A DNA stretch of 64,000 bases from Hydractinia symbiolongicarpus (GCF_029227915.1 NC_079886.1:2294001-2358000); one strand, 5' to 3'. Counted from the first letter of the stretch, positions 39,100 through 54,610 are shown. Translations and numbers: made by a program. Notes: a model not told the origin generated them from the sequence alone.

Positions 39100-42000
39100 A
39101 AACTTCTTTTATTCAGCGTCTTATCAAAAATGAAAACATTTTTGAAAACTACAAGTCTCATGCGTTTTTGTGGTGAAAAAATAATTTAAAAAATCGTTCT
39201 GAAAATGAGTTTACTCAGAGGGTACTTTCTTTGTATACATTCGACTATATGGGCCAAGCCCGGGATTTACAGGAAATCGCGGGTTTTCGTTTGCCGGCGA
39301 TTAAAGTTCTTTTATTCTGCGTTTCGTCAAAAATGAAAACATTTTAGAAAACTGCAAGTCTCATGCGTTTTAGTGGTGAAAAAATAATTTAAAAAATCAT
39401 TCGGGAAATCAGTTTACTTCCTGGGTACTTTTTTTGTATACTTTTGTCTATACGGGCCGAGTACGGGCCTTACGGGAAATCGCGGGTTTTCGTTTGCCGG
39501 CGATTAAACTTCTTTTATTCAGCGTCACATCAAAAATGAAAATAATTTTGAAAACTACAAGTCTCATGCGTTTTAGTGGTGAAAAAGTAATTTAAAAAAT
39601 CGTTCGGGAAATGAATTTACTCGCAGGGTACTTTCTTTGTATACATTTGTCTATACGGGCCGAGTCCGGGATTTACGGGAAATCGCGGGTTTTCGTTTGC
39701 CGGCGATTAAACTTCTTTTATTCAGCGTCTCATCAAAAATGAAAACATTTTTGAAAACTAGAAGTCTCGTGCGTTTTAGTGGTGAAAAAATAATTTAAAA
39801 AATCGTTCGGAAAATGAGTTTACTCCTTGAGTACTTTCTTTGTATACTTTTGACTATACGGGTCGAGTACCGGATTTACGGGAAATCGCGGGTTTTCGTT
39901 TGCCGGCGATTAAACTTCTTTTATTCAGCGTCTTATCAAAAATGAAAACAATTTTGAAAACTACAAGTCTCATGCGTTTTAGTGGTGAAAAAATAATTTA
40001 AAAAATCGTTCTGAAAATCAGTTTACTCACAGGGTACTTTCTTTGTATAATTCAACTATATGGGGCCAAGACCGGGATTTACAGGAAATCGCGGGTTTTC
40101 GTTTGCCGGCGATTAAACTTCTTTTATTCAGCGTCTCATCAAAAATGAAAACATTTTTGAAAACTACAAGTCTCATGCGTTTTAGTGGTGAAAAAATAAT
40201 TTAAAAAATCGTTCTTAAAATCAGTTTACTCCCTGGGTACTTTCTTTGTATACTTTTGACTATACGGGCCGAGTACGGGATTTACGGGAAATCGCGGGTT
40301 TTCGTTTGCCAGCGATTAAACTTCTTTTATTCAGCGTCTCATCAAAAATGAAAACATTTTTGAAAACTACAAGTCTCAGGCGTTTTAGTGGTGAAAAAAT
40401 AATTTAAAAAATTGTTCGGGAAATGAGTTTACTTCCTGGGTACTTTTTTATATACATTCTACTATACTGGCCGAGTACGGGATTTACGGGAAATCGCGGG
40501 TTTTCGTTTGCCGGCAATTAAACTTCTTTTATTCAGCGTCTCATCAAAAATGAAAACATTTTTAAAAACTACAAGTCTCATGCGTTTTTGTGGTGAAAAA
40601 ATAATTTAAAAAATCGTTCGGGAAATGAGTTTACTCCCTGGGTACTTTCTTTGTATACTTTTGACTATACGGGCCGAGTACGGGATTTACGGGAAATCGC
40701 GGGTTTTCGTTTGCCAGCGATTAAACTTCTTTTATTCAGCGTCTCATCAAAAATGAAAACATTTTTGAAAACTACAAGTCTCATGCGTTTTAGTGGTGAA
40801 AAAATAATTTAAAAAATCGTTCGGGAAATGAGTTTACTCCCTGGGTACTTTCTTTGTATACTTTTGACTATACGGGCCAAGCCCGGGATTTACAGGAAAT
40901 CGCGGGTTTTCCTTTGCCGGCGGTTAAACTTCTTTTATTTAGCGTCTCATCAAAAATGAAAATATTTTTGAAAACTACAAGTCTCAGGCGTTTTAGTGGT
41001 GAAAAAATAATTTAAAAAATTGTTCGGGAAATGAGTTTACTTCCTGGGTACTTTTTTATATACATTCTACTATACTGGCCGAGTACGGGATTTACGGGAA
41101 ATCGCGGGTTTTCGTTTGCCGGCGATTAAACTTATTTTATTTAGCGTCTCATCAAAAATGAAAATATTTTTGAAAACTACAAGTCTCATGCGTTTTTGTG
41201 GTGAAAAAATAATTTAAAAAATCGTTCGGGAAATGAGTTTACTCCCTGGGTACTTTCTTTGTATACTTTTGACTATACGGGCCGAGTACGGAAATTACGG
41301 GAAATCGCGGGTTTTCGTTTGCCGGCAATTAAACTTCTTTTATTCAGCGTCTCATCAAAAATGAAAACATTTTTAAAAACTACAAGTCTCATGCGTTTTT
41401 GTGGTGAAAAAATAATTTAAAAAATCGTTCGGGAAATAAGTTTACTCCTTGGGTACTTTCTTTGTATACTTTTGACTATACGGGCCGAGTACGGGATTTA
41501 CGGGAAATTGCGGGTTTTCGTTTGCCAGCGATTAAACTTCTTTTATTCAGCGTCAAATCAAAAATGAAAATAATTTTAAAAACTACAAGTCTCATGCGTT
41601 TTAGTGGTGAAAAAGTAATTTAAAAAATTGTTCGGGAAATGAATTTACTCGCAGGGTACTTTCTTTGTATACATTTGTCTATACGGGCCGAGTACGGGAT
41701 TTACGGGAAATCGCGGGTTTTCGTTTGCCAGCGATTAAACTTCTTTTATTCAGCGTCTCATCAAAAATGAAAACATTTTTGAAAACTACAAGTCTCATGC
41801 GTTTTTGTGGTGAAAAAATAATTTAAAAAATCGTTCTGAAAATGAGTTTACTCAGAGGGTACTTTCTTTGTATACATTCGACTATATGGGCCAAGCCCGG
41901 GATTTACAGGAAATCGCGGGTTTTCGTTTGCCGGCGATTAAACTTCTTTTATTCTGCGTTTCATCAAAAATGAAAACATTTTGGAAAACTGCAAGTCTCA

Positions 42001-44600
42001 TGCGTTTTAGTGGTGAAAAAATAATTTAAAAAATCATTCGGGAAATCAGTTTACTCCCTGGGTACTTTTTTTGTATACTTTTGACTATACGGGCCGAGTA
42101 CGGGCCTTACGGGAAATCGCGGGTTTTCGTTTGCCGGCGATTAAACTTCTTTTATTCAGCGTCACATCAAAAATGAAAATAATTTTGAAAACTACAAGTC
42201 TCAGGCGTTTTAGTGGTGAAAAAATAATTTAAAAAATTGTTCGGGAAATGAGTTTACTTCCTGGGTACTTTTTTATATACATTCTACTATACTGGCCGAG
42301 TACGGGATTTACGGGAAATCGCGGGTTTTCGTTTGCCGGCGATTAAACTTATTTTATTTAGCGTCTCATCAAAAATGAAAATATTTTTGAAAACTACAAG
42401 TCTCAGGCGTTTTAGTGGTGAAAAAATAATTTAAAAAATTGTTCGGGAAATGAGTTTACTTCCTGGGTACTTTTTTATATACATTCTACTATACTGGCCG
42501 AGTACGGGATTTACGGGAAATCGCGGGTTTTCGTTTGCCGGCGATTAAACTTATTTTATTTAGCGTCTCATCAAAAATGAAAATATTTTTGAAAACTACA
42601 AGTCTCATGCGTTTTTGTGGTGAAAAAATAATTTAAAAAATCGTTCGGGAAATGAGTTTACTCCCTGGGTACTTTCTTTGTATACTTTTGACTATACGGG
42701 CCGAGTACGGAAATTACGGGAAATCGCGGGTTTTCGTTTGCCGGCAATTAAACTTCTTTTATTCAGCGTCTCATCAAAAATGAAAACATTTTTAAAAACT
42801 ACAAGTCTCATGCGTTTTTGTGGTGAAAAAGTAATTTAAAAAATTGTTCGGGAAATGAATTTACTCGCAGGGTACTTTCTTTGTATACATTTGTCTATAC
42901 GGGCCGAGTACGGGATTTACGGGAAATCGCGGGTTTTCGTTTGCCAGCGATTAAACTTCTTTTATTCAGCGTCTCATCAAAAATGAAAACATTTTTGAAA
43001 ACTACAAGTCTCATGCGTTTTTGTGGTGAAAAAATAATTTAAAAAATCGTTCTGAAAATGAGTTTACTCAGAGGGTACTTTCTTTGTATACATTCGACTA
43101 TATGGGCCAAGCCCGGGATTTACAGGAAATCGCGGGTTTTCGTTTGCCGGCGATTAAACTTCTTTTATTCTGCGTTTCATCAAAAATGAAAACATTTTGG
43201 AAAACTGCAAGTCTCATGCGTTTTAGTGGTGAAAAAATAATTTAAAAAATCATTCGGGAAATCAGTTTACTCCCTGGGTACTTTTTTTGTATACTTTTGA
43301 CTATACGGGCCGAGTACGGGCCTTACGGGAAATCGCGGGTTTTCGTTTGCCGGCGATTAAACTTCTTTTATTCAGCGTCACATCAAAAATGAAAATAATT
43401 TTGAAAACTACAAGTCTCAGGCGTTTTAGTGGTGAAAAAATAATTTAAAAAATCGTTCGGAAAATGAGTTTACTCCTTGAGTACTTTCTTTGTATACTTT
43501 TGACTATACGGGTCGAGTACCGGATTTACGGGAAATCGCGGGTTTTCGTTTGCCGGCGATTAAACTTCTTTTATTCAGCGTCTTATCAAAAATGAAAACA
43601 ATTTTGAAAACTACAAGTCTCATGCGTTTTAGTGGTGAAAAAATAATTTAAAAAATCGTTCTGAAAATCAGTTTACTCACAGGGTACTTTCTTTGTATAA
43701 TTCAACTATATGGGGCCAAGACCGGGATTTACAGGAAATCGCGGGTTTTCGTTTGCCGGCGATTAAACTTCTTTTATTCAGCGTCTCATCAAAAATGAAA
43801 ACATTTTTGAAAACTACAAGTCTCATGCGTTTTAGTGGTGAAAAAATAATTTAAAAAATCGTTCTTAAAATCAGTTTACTCCCTGGGTACTTTCTTTGTA
43901 TACTTTTGACTATACGGGCCGAGTACGGGATTTACGGGAAATCGCGGGTTTTCGTTTGCCAGCGATTAAACTTCTTTTATTCAGCGTCTCATCAAAAATG
44001 AAAACATTTTTGAAAACTACAAGTCTCAGGCGTTTTAGTGGTGAAAAAATAATTTAAAAAATTGTTCGGGAAATGAGTTTACTTCCTGGGTACTTTTTTA
44101 TATACATTCTACTATACTGGCCGAGTACGGGATTTACGGGAAATCGCGGGTTTTCGTTTGCCGGCAATTAAACTTCTTTTATTCAGCGTCTCATCAAAAA
44201 TGAAAACATTTTTAAAAACTACAAGTCTCATGCGTTTTTGTGGTGAAAAAATAATTTAAAAAATCGTTCGGGAAATGAGTTTACTCCCTGGGTACTTTCT
44301 TTGTATACTTTTGACTATACGGGCCGAGTACGGGATTTACGGGAAATCGCGGGTTTTCGTTTGCCAGCGATTAAACTTCTTTTATTCAGCGTCTCATCAA
44401 AAATGAAAACATTTTTGAAAACTACAAGTCTCATGCGTTTTAGTGGTGAAAAAATAATTTAAAAAATCGTTCGGGAAATGAGTTTACTCCCTGGGTACTT
44501 TCTTTGTATACTTTTGACTATACGGGCCAAGCCCGGGATTTACAGGAAATCGCGGGTTTTCCTTTGCCGGCGGTTAAACTTCTTTTATTTAGCGTCTCAT
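39100..44600 (+). repeat. Higher-order block with 3,650-bp and 1,216-bp duplications
   Basis: CCAAGACCGGG occurs only at about 40069 and 43719, 3,650 bp apart (18 monomers minus 4 bp). CTCAGAGGGTAC occurs at about 39216, 41853 and 43069, with spacings of 2,637 and 1,216 bp (13 and 6 monomers). A TTTTTATATACATTCTACTATACTGG subtype is interspersed through the interval, twice in adjacent monomers near 42.27 and 42.47 kb. The pattern is nested local amplification. Confidence 0.78.
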
Positions 44601-47600
44601 CAAAAATGAAAACATTTTTGAAAACTACAAGTCTCATTCGTTTTAGTGGTGAAAAAATAATTTAAAAAATCGTTCGGGAAATGAATTTACTCCTTGAGTA
44701 CTTTCTTTGTATACTTTTGACTATACGGGCCGAGTACCGGATTTACGGGAAATCGCGAGTTTTCGTTTGCCGGCGATTAAACTTCTTTTATTCAGCGTCT
44801 TATCAAAAATGAAAACATTTTTAAAAACTACAAGTCTCATGCGTTTTTGTGGTGAAAAAATAATTTAAAAAATCGTTCTTAAAATGAGTTTACTCACAGG
44901 GTACATTCTTTGTATACATTCGACTATATGGGCCAAGCCCGGGATTTACAGGAAATCGCGGGTTTTCGTTTGCCGGCGATTAAACTTCTTTTATTCTGCG
45001 TCTCATCAAAAATGAAAACATTTTGGAAAACTACAAGTCTCATGCGTTTTAGTGGTGAAAAAATAATTTAAAAAATCATTCGGGAAATCAGTTTACTCCC
45101 TGGGTCCTTTTTTTGTGTACTTTTGACTATACGGGCCGAGTACGGGATTTACGGGAAATCGCGGGTTTTCGTTTGCCGGCAATTAAACTTCTTTTATTCA
45201 GCGTCTCATCAAAAATGAAAACATTTTTGAAAACTACAAGTCTCATGCGTTTTAGTGGTGAAGAAATAATTTAAAAAATCGTTCGGGAAATGAGTTTACT
45301 CCCTGGGTACTTTCTTTGTATACTTTTGACTATACGGGCCGAGTACGGGATTTACGGGAAATCTTGGGTTTTCGTTTGCCGGCGATTAAACTTCTTTTAT
45401 TCAGCGTCTCATCAAAAATGAAAATATTTTTGAAAACTACAAGTCTCATTCGTTTTAGTGGTGAAAAAATAATTTAAAAAATCGTTCGGGAAATGAACTT
45501 ACTCCCTGGGTACTTTCTTTGTATACTTTTGACTATACGGGCCGAGTACGGGATTTACGGGAAACCTTGGGTTTTCGTTTGCCGGCGATTAAACTTCTTT
45601 AAATTAACGTTTCATCAGAAATGAAAACATTTTTGAAAACTACAAGTCTCAGGCGTTTTAATGGTGAAAAAATAATTTAAAAAATCGTTCGGGAAATGAG
45701 TTTACTCCCTGGGTACTTTTTTTATATACATTCGACTATACTGGCCGAGTACGGGATTTACGGGAAATCGCGGGTTTTCGTTTGCCGGCGATTAAACTTC
45801 TTTTATTTAGCGTCTCATCAAAAATGAAAATATTTTTGAAAACTACAAGTTTCATGCGTTTTAGTGGTGAAAAAATAATTTAAAAAATCGTTCGGGAAAT
45901 GAGTTTACTCCCTGGGTCCTTTTTTGTGTACTTTTGACTATACGGGCCGAGTACCCGAGTACGGAAATTACGGAAAATCGCGGGTTTTCGTTTGCCGGCA
46001 ATTAAACTTCTTTTAATTAGCGTCTCATCAAAAATGAAAACATTTTTGAAAACTACAAGTCTTATTCGTTTTAGTGGTGAAAAAATAATTTAAAAAATCG
46101 TTCGGGAAATGAGTTTACTCCTTGAGTACTTTCTTTGTATACTTTTGACTATACGGGCCGAGTACCGGATTTACGGGAAATCGCGGGTTTTCGTTTGCCG
46201 GCGATTAAACTTCTTTTATTCAGCGTCTTAACAAAAATGAAAACATTTTTGAAAACTACAAGTCTCATGCGTTTTTGTGGTGAAAAAATAATTTAAAAAA
46301 TCGTTCGGGAAATGAACTTACTCCCTGGGTACTTTCTTTGTATACTTTTGACTATACGGGCCGAGTACGGGATTTACGGGAAATCTTGGGTTTTCGTTTG
46401 CCGGCGATTAAACTTCTTTAATTTAGCGTTTCATCAGAAATGAAAACATTTTTGAAAACTACAAGTCTCAGGCGTTTTAGTGGTGAAAAAATAATTTAAA
46501 AAATCGTTCGGGAAATGAGTTTACTCCCTGGGTACTTTTTTTATATACATTCGACTATACTGGCCGAGTACGGGATTTACGGGAAATCGCGGGTTTTCGT
46601 TTGCCGGCGATTAAACTTCTTTTATTTAGCGTCTCATCAAAAATGAAAATATTTTTGAAAACTACAAGTTTCATGCGTTTTAGTCGTGAAAAAATAATTT
46701 AAAAAATCGTTCGGGAAATGAGTTTACTCCCTGGGTCCTTTTTTGTGTACTTTTGACTATACGGGCCGAGTACCCGAGTACGGAAATTACGGAAAATCGC
46801 GGGTTTTCGTTTGCCGGCAATTAAACTTCTTTTATTTAGCGTCTCATCAAAAATGAAAACATTTTTGAAAACTACAAGTCTTATTCGTTTTAGTGGTGAA
46901 AAAATAATTTAAAAAATCGTTCGGGAAATGAGTTTACTCCTTGAGTACTTTCTTTGTATACTTTTGACTATACGGGCCGAGTACTGGATTTACGGGAAAT
47001 CGCGGGTTTTCGTTTGCCGGCGATTAAACTTCTTTTATTCAGCGTCTTAACAAAAATGAAAACATTTTTGAAAACTACAAGTCTCATGCGTTTTTGTGGT
47101 GAAAAAGTAATTTAAAAAATCGTTCGGGAAATGAACTTACTCCCTGGGTACTTTCTTTGTATACTTTTGACTATACGGGCCGAGTACGGGATTTACGGGA
47201 AATCTTGGGTTTTCGTTTGCCGGCGATTAAACTTCTTTAATTTAGCGTTTCATCAGAAATGAAAACATTTTTGAAAACTACAAGTTTCATGCGTTTTAGT
47301 CGTGAAAAAATAATTTAAAAAATCGTTCGGGAAATGAGTTTACTCCCTGGGTCCTTTTTTGTGTACTTTTGACTATACGGGCCGAGTACGGGATTTACGG
47401 GAAATCGCGGGTTTTCGTTTGCCGGCAATTAAACTTCTTTTATTCAGCGTCTCATCAAAAATGAAAACATTTTTGAAAACTACAAGTCTTATTCGTTTTA
47501 GTGGTGAAAAAATAATTTAAAAAATCGTTCGGGAAATGAGTTTACTCCTTGAGTACTTTCTTTGTATACTTTTGACTATACCGGCCGAGTACCGGATTTA

Positions 47601-50600
47601 CGGGAAATCGCGGGTTTTCGTTTGCCGGCGATTAAACTTCTTTTATTCAGCGTCTTAACAAAAATGAAAACATTTTTGAAAACTACAAGTCTCATGCGTT
47701 TTTGTGGTGAAAAAGTAATTTAAAAAATCGTTCGGGAAATGAACTTACTCCCTGGGTACTTTCTTTGCATACTTTTGACTATACGGGCCGAGTACGGGAT
47801 TTACGGGAAATCTTGGGTTTTCGTTTGCCGGCGATTAAACTTCTTTAATTTAGCGTTTCATCAGAAATGAAAACATTTTTGAAAACTACAAGTCTCAGGC
47901 GTTTTAGTGGTGAAAAAATAATTTAAAAAATCGTTCGGGAAATGAGTTTACTCCCTGGGTACTTTTTTTATATACATTCGACTATACTGGCCGAGTACGG
48001 GATTTACGGGAAATCGCGGGTTTTCGTTTGCCGGCGATTAAACTTCTTTTATTTAGCGTCTCATCAAAAATAAAAATATTTTTGAAAACTACAAGTTTCA
48101 TGCGTTTTAGTCGTGAAAAAATAATTTAAAAAATCGTTCGGGAAATGAGTTTACTCCCTGGGTCCTTTTTTGTGTACTTTTGACTATACGGGCCGAGTAC
48201 GGGATTTACGGGAAATCGCGGGTTTTCGTTTGCCGGCAATTAAACTTCTTTTATTCAGCGTCTCATCAAAAATGAAAACATTTTTGAAAACTACAAGTCT
48301 CATGCGTTTTAGTTTTAAAAAATAATTTAAAAAATCGTTCAGGAAATGAGTTTACTCCCTGGGTACTTTCTTTGTATACTTTTGACTATACGGGCCGAGT
48401 ACGGGATTGACGGAAAATCTTGGGTTTTCGTTTGCCGGCGATTAAACTTCTTTTATTCAGCGTCTCATCAAAAATGAAAATATTTTTAAACACTACAAGT
48501 TTCATGCGTTTTAGTCGTGAAAAAATAATTTAAAAAATCGTTCGGGAAATGAGTTTACTCCCTTGGTCCTTTTTTGTGTACTTTTGACTATACGGGCCGA
48601 GTACGGGATTTACGGGAAATCGCGGATTTTCGTTTGCCGGCAATTAAACTTCTTTTATTCAGCGTCTCATCAAAAATGAAAACATTTTTGAAAACTACAA
48701 GTCTCATGCGTTTTAGTTTTAAAAAATAATTTAAAAAATCGTTCAGGAAATGAGTTTACTCCCTGGGTACTTTCTTTGTATACTTTTGACTATACGGGCC
48801 GAGTACGGGATTGACGGAAAATCTTGGGTTTTCGTTTGCCGGCGATTAAACTTCTTTTATTCAGCGTCTCATCAAAAATGAAAATATTTTTAAACACTAC
48901 AAGTCTCATGCGTTTTAGTGGTGAAAAAATAATTTAAAAAATCGTTCGGGAAATGAGTTTACTCCCTGGGTACTTTCTTTGTATACTTTTGACTATACGG
49001 GCCGAGTAGGGGATTTACGGGAAATCTTGGGTTTTTGTTTGCCGCCGATTAAACTTCTTTTATTCAGCGTCTCATCAAAAATGAAAATATTTTTGAAAAC
49101 TACAAGTCTCATGCGTTTTAGTGGTGAAAAAATAATTTAAAAAACCGTTCGGGAAATGAGTTTACTCCCTGGGTACTTTCTTTGTATACTTTTGACTATA
49201 CGGGCCGAATACGGGATTTACGGGAAATCTTGGGTTTTCGTTTGCCGGCGATTAAACTTCTTTTATTCAGCGTCTCATTAAAAATGAAAATATTTTTGAA
49301 CACTACAAGTCTCATTCGTTTAAGTGGTGAAAAAATAATTTAAAAAATCGTTCGGGAAATGAATTTACTCCCTGGGTACTTTCTTTGTATACTTTTGACT
49401 ATACGGGCCGAGTACGGGATTTACGGGAAATCTTGGGTTTTCGTTTGCCGCCGATTAAACTTCTTTAATTTAGCGTTTCATCAAAAATGAAAAATTTTTT
49501 GAAAACTACAAGTCTCAGGCGTTTTAGTGGTGAAAAAATAATTTAAAAAATCGTTCGGGAAATGAGTTTACTCCCTGGGTACTTTTTTTATATACATTCG
49601 ACTATACTGGCCGAGTACGGGATTTACGGGAAATCGCGGGTTTTCGTTTGCCGGCGATTAAACTTCTTTTATTTAGCGTCTCATCAAAAATGAAAATATT
49701 TTTGAAAACTACAAGTTTCATGCGTTTTAGTGGTGAAAAAATAATTTAAAAAATCGTTCAGGAAATGAGTTTACTCCCTGGGTACTTTCTTTGTATACTT
49801 TTGACTATACGGGCCGAGTACGGGATTTACGGGAAATCGCGGGTTTTCGTTTGCCGGCGATTAAACTTCTTTTATTCAGCGTCTCATCAAAAATGAAAAT
49901 ATTTTTGAAAACTACAAGTCTGATTCGTTTTAGTGGTGAAAAAATAATTTAAAAAATCGTTCGGAAAATGAATTTACTCCCTGGGTACTTTCTTTGTATA
50001 CTTTTGACTATACGGGCCGAGTCCGGGATTTACAGGAAATCGCTAGTTTTGGTTTGCCGGCGATTAAACTTCTTTTATTCAGCGTCTTATCAAAAATGAA
50101 AACATTTTTGAAAACTACAAGTCTCATGCGTTTTAGTGGTGAAAAAATAATTTAAAAAATCGTTCTGAAAATTAGTTTACTCACAGGGTACTTTCTTTGT
50201 ATACATTCGACTATAGGGGCCAATCCCGGGATTTACAGGAAATCGCGGGTTTTTGTATGCGGGCGATTAAACTTCTTTTATTCAGCGTCTCATCAAAAAT
50301 GATAACATTTTTGAAAACTACAAGTCTCATGCGTTTTAGTGGTGAAAAAATAATTTAAAAAATCGTTCGGGAAATGAGTTTACTCCCTGGGTACTTTCTT
50401 TGTATACTTTTGACTATATGGGCCAAGCCCGGGATTTACAGGAAATCGCGGGTTTTCGTTTGCCGGCGATTAAACTTCTTTTATTCTGCGTCTCATCAAA
50501 AATGAAAACATTTTGGAAAACTACAAGTCTCATGCGTTTTAGTGGTGAAAAAATAATTTAAAAAATCATTCGGGAAATCAGTTTACTCCCTGGGTCCTTT

Positions 50601-52499
50601 TTGGTGTACTTTTGACTATACGGACCGAGTACGGGATTTACGGGAAATCGCGGGTTTTCGTTAGCCGGCAATTAAACTTCTTTTATTTAGCGTCTCATCA
50701 AAAATGAAAACATTTTTGAAAACTACAAGTCTCATGCGTTTTAGTGGTGAAAAAATAATTTAAAAAATCGTTCGGGAAATGAGTTTACTCCCTGGGTACT
50801 TTCTTTGTATACTTTTGACTATACGGGCCGAGTACGGGATTTACGGGAAATCTTGGATTTTCGTTTGCCAGTGATTAAACTTCTTTTATTCAGCGTCTCA
50901 TCAAAAATGAAAATATTTTTGAAAACTACAAGTCTCATTCGTTTTAGTGGTGAAAAAATAATTTAAAAAATCGTTCGGGAAATGAATTTACTCCCTGGGT
51001 ACTTTCTTTGTATACTTTTGACTATACGGGCCGAGTACGGGATTTACGGGAAATCTTGGGTTTTCGTTTGCCGGCGATTAAACTTCTTTAATTTAGCGTT
51101 TCATCAAAAATGAAAACATTTTTGAAAACTACAAGTCTCAGGCGTTTTAGTGGTGAAAAAATAATTTAAAAAATCGTTCGGGAAATGAGTTTACTCCCTG
51201 GGTACTTTTTTTATATACATTCGACTATACTGGCCGAGTACGGGATTTACGGGAAATCGCGGGTTTTCGTTTGCCGGCGATTAAACTTCTTTTATTTAGC
51301 GTCTCATCAAAAATGAAAATATTTTTGAAAACTACAAGTTTCATGCGTTTTAGTGTTGAAAAAATAATTTAAAAAATCGTTCGGGAAATGAATTTACTCC
51401 CTGGGTACTTTCTTTGTAAACATTCGACTATATTGGGCCAAGCCCGGGATTTACAGGAAATCGCATGTTTTCGTTTGCCGGCGATTAAACTTCTTTTATT
51501 CAGCGTCTCATCAAAAATGAAAATATTTTTGAAAACTACAAGTCTCATTCGTTTTAGTGATGAAAAAATAATTTAAAAAATCGTTCGGGAAGTGAATTTA
51601 CTCCCTGGGTACTTTGTTTGTATACTTTTGACTATACGGGCCGAGTCCGGGATTTACGGGAAATCGCTAGTTTTGGTTTGCCGGCAATTAAACTTCTCTT
51701 ATTTAGCGTCTCATCAAAAATGAAAACATTTTTGAAAGCTACAAGTCTCGTGCGTTTTAGTGGTGAAAAAATAATTTAAAAAATCGTTCGGGAAATGAAT
51801 TTACTCCCTGGGTACTTTCTTTGTAAACATTCGACTATATGGGGTTAAGCCCGGGATTTACAGGAAATCGCGGGTTTTCGTTTGCCGGCGATTAAACTTC
51901 TTTTATTCAGCGTCTCATCAAAAATGAAAATATTTTTGAAAACTACAAGTCTCATTCGTTTTAGTGATGAAAAAATAATTTAAAAAATCGTTCGGGAAAT
52001 AAATTTACTCCCTGGGTACTTTGTTTGTATACTTTTGACTATACGGGCCGAGTCCGGGATTTACGGGAAATCGCTAGTTTTGGTTTGCCGGCAATTAAAC
52101 TTCTCTTATTTAGCGTCTCATCAAAAATGAAAACATTTTTGAAAGCTACAAGTCTCCTGCGTTTTAGTGGTGAAAAAATAATTTAAAAAATCGTTCGGGA
52201 AATGAGTTTACTCCTTGAGTACTTTCTTTGTATACTTTTGACTACACGGGTCGAGTATCGGATTTATGGGAAATCGCGGGTTTTCGTTTGCCGGCGATTA
52301 AACTTCTTTTATTCAGCGTCTTATCAAAAATGAAAACATTTTTGAAAACTACAAGTCTTATGCGTTTTAGTGGTGAAAAAATAATTTAAAAAATCATTCG
52401 GGAAATCAGTTTACTCCCTGGGTACTTTCTTTGTATACTTTTGACTATACGGGCCGAGTCCGGGATTTACGGGAAATCGCTAGTTTTCGTTTGCCGGCG

Positions 52500-54610
52500 A
52501 TTAAACTTCTTTTATTTAGCGTCTCATCAAAAATGAAAACATTTTTGTAACTACAAGTCTCGTGGGTTTTAGTGGTGAAAAAATAATTTAAAAAATCGTT
52601 CGGGAAATGAATTTACTCCCTGGGTACTTTCTTTGTAAACATTCGACTATATGAGGCCAAGCCCGGGATTTACAGGAAATCGCGGGTTTTCGTTTGCCGG
52701 CGATTAAACTTCTCTTATTTAGCGTCTCATAAAAAATGAAAACATTTTTGAAAACTACAAGTCTCGTGCGTTTTAGTGGTGAAAAAATAATTTAAAAAAT
52801 CGTTCGGGAAATGAGTTTACTCCTTGAGTACTTTCTTTGTATAATTTTGACTACACGGGTCGAGTATCGGATTTACGGGAAATCGCGGGTTTTCGTTTGC
52901 CGGCGATTAAACTTCTTTTATTCAGCGTCTCATCAAAAATAAAAACATTTTTGAAAACTAGAAGTCTCGTGCGTTTTAGTGGTGAAAAAATAATTTAAAT
53001 AATCGTTCGGGAAATGAATTTACTCCTTGAGTACTTTCTTTGTATACTTTTGACTATACGGGTCGAGTACCGGATTTACGGGAAATCGCGGGTTTTCGTT
53101 TGCCGGCGATTAAACTTCTTTTATTCAGCGTCTTATCAAAAATGAAAACAATTTTATAAACTACAAGACTCATGCGTTTTAGTGGTGAAAAAATAATTAA
53201 AAAATCGTTCTGAAAATCAGTTTACTCACAGGGTACTTTCTTTGTATACATTCGACTATAGGGGCCAAGCCCGGGATTTACAGGAAATCGCGGGTTTTCG
53301 TTTGCCGGCGATTAAACTCCTTTTATTCAGCGTCTCATCAAAAATGAAAACAATTTTGAAAACTACAAGAATCATGCGTTTTAGTGGTGAAAAAATAATT
53401 TAAAAAATCGTTCGGGAAATGAGTTTACTCCTTGAGTACTTTCTTTGTATACTTTTGACTACACGGGTCGAGTATCGGATTTATGGGAAATCGCGGGTTT
53501 TCGTTTGCCGGCGATTAAACTTCTTTTATTCAGCGTCTTATCAAAAATGAAAACATTTTTGAAAACTACAAGTCTTATGCGTTTTAGTGGTGAAAAAATA
53601 TTTTAAAAAATCATTCGGGAAATCAGTTTACTCCCTGGGTACTTTCTTTGTATACTTTTGACTATACGGGCCGAGTCCGGGATTTACGGGAAATCGCTAG
53701 TTTTCGTTTGCCGGCGATTAAACTTCTTTTATTTAGCGTCTCATCAAAAATGAAAACATTTTTGTAACTACAAGTCTCGTGGGTTTTAGTGGTGAAAAAA
53801 TAATTTAAAAAATCGTTCGGGAAATGAATTTACTCCCTGGGTACTTTCTTTGTAAACATTCGACTATATGAGGCCAAGCCCGGGATTTACAGGAAATCGC
53901 GGGTTTTCGTTTGCCGGCGATTAAACTTCTCTTATTTAGCGTCTCATAAAAAATGAAAACATTTTTGAAAACTACAAGTCTCGTGCGTTTTAGTGGTGAA
54001 AAAATAATTTAAAAAATCGTTCGGGAAATGAGTTTACTCCTTGAGTACTTTCTTTGTATAATTTTGACTACACGGGTCGAGTATCGGATTTACGGGAAAT
54101 CGCGGGTTTTCGTTTGCCGGCGATTAAACTTCTTTTATTTAGCGTCTCATCAAAAATGAAAACATTTTTGTAACTACAAGTCTCGTGGGTTTTAGTGGTG
54201 AAAAAATAATTTAAAAAATCGTTCGGGAAATGAATTTACTCCCTGGGTACTTTCTTTGTAAACATTCGACTATATGAGGCCAAGCCCGGGATTTACAGGA
54301 AATCGCGGGTTTTCGTTTGCCGGCGATTAAACTTCTCTTATTTAGCGTCTCATAAAAAATGAAAACATTTTTGAAAACTACAAGTCTCGTGCGTTTTAGT
54401 GGTGAAAAAATAATTTAAAAAATCGTTCGGGAAATGAGTTTACTCCTTGAGTACTTTCTTTGTATAATTTTGACTACACGGGTCGAGTATCGGATTTACG
54501 GGAAATCGCGGGTTTTCGTTTGCCGGCGATTAAACTTCTTTTATTCAGCGTCTCATCAAAAATAAAAACATTTTTGAAAACTAGAAGTCTCGTGCGTTTT
54601 AGTGGTGAAA
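52500..54610 (+). repeat. Local amplification of a TTGTAACTACAAG subtype
   Basis: A monomer with TTTTGTAACTACAAG and CTCGTGGG occurs at about 52546, 53763 and 54169. The spacings are 1,217 bp (6 monomers) and 406 bp (2 monomers). The paralogous segment has a single related monomer near 15857 that reads TTTTGAAACTACAAG. A 6-mer duplication and a nested 2-mer duplication therefore occurred after the two segments separated. Confidence 0.8.
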
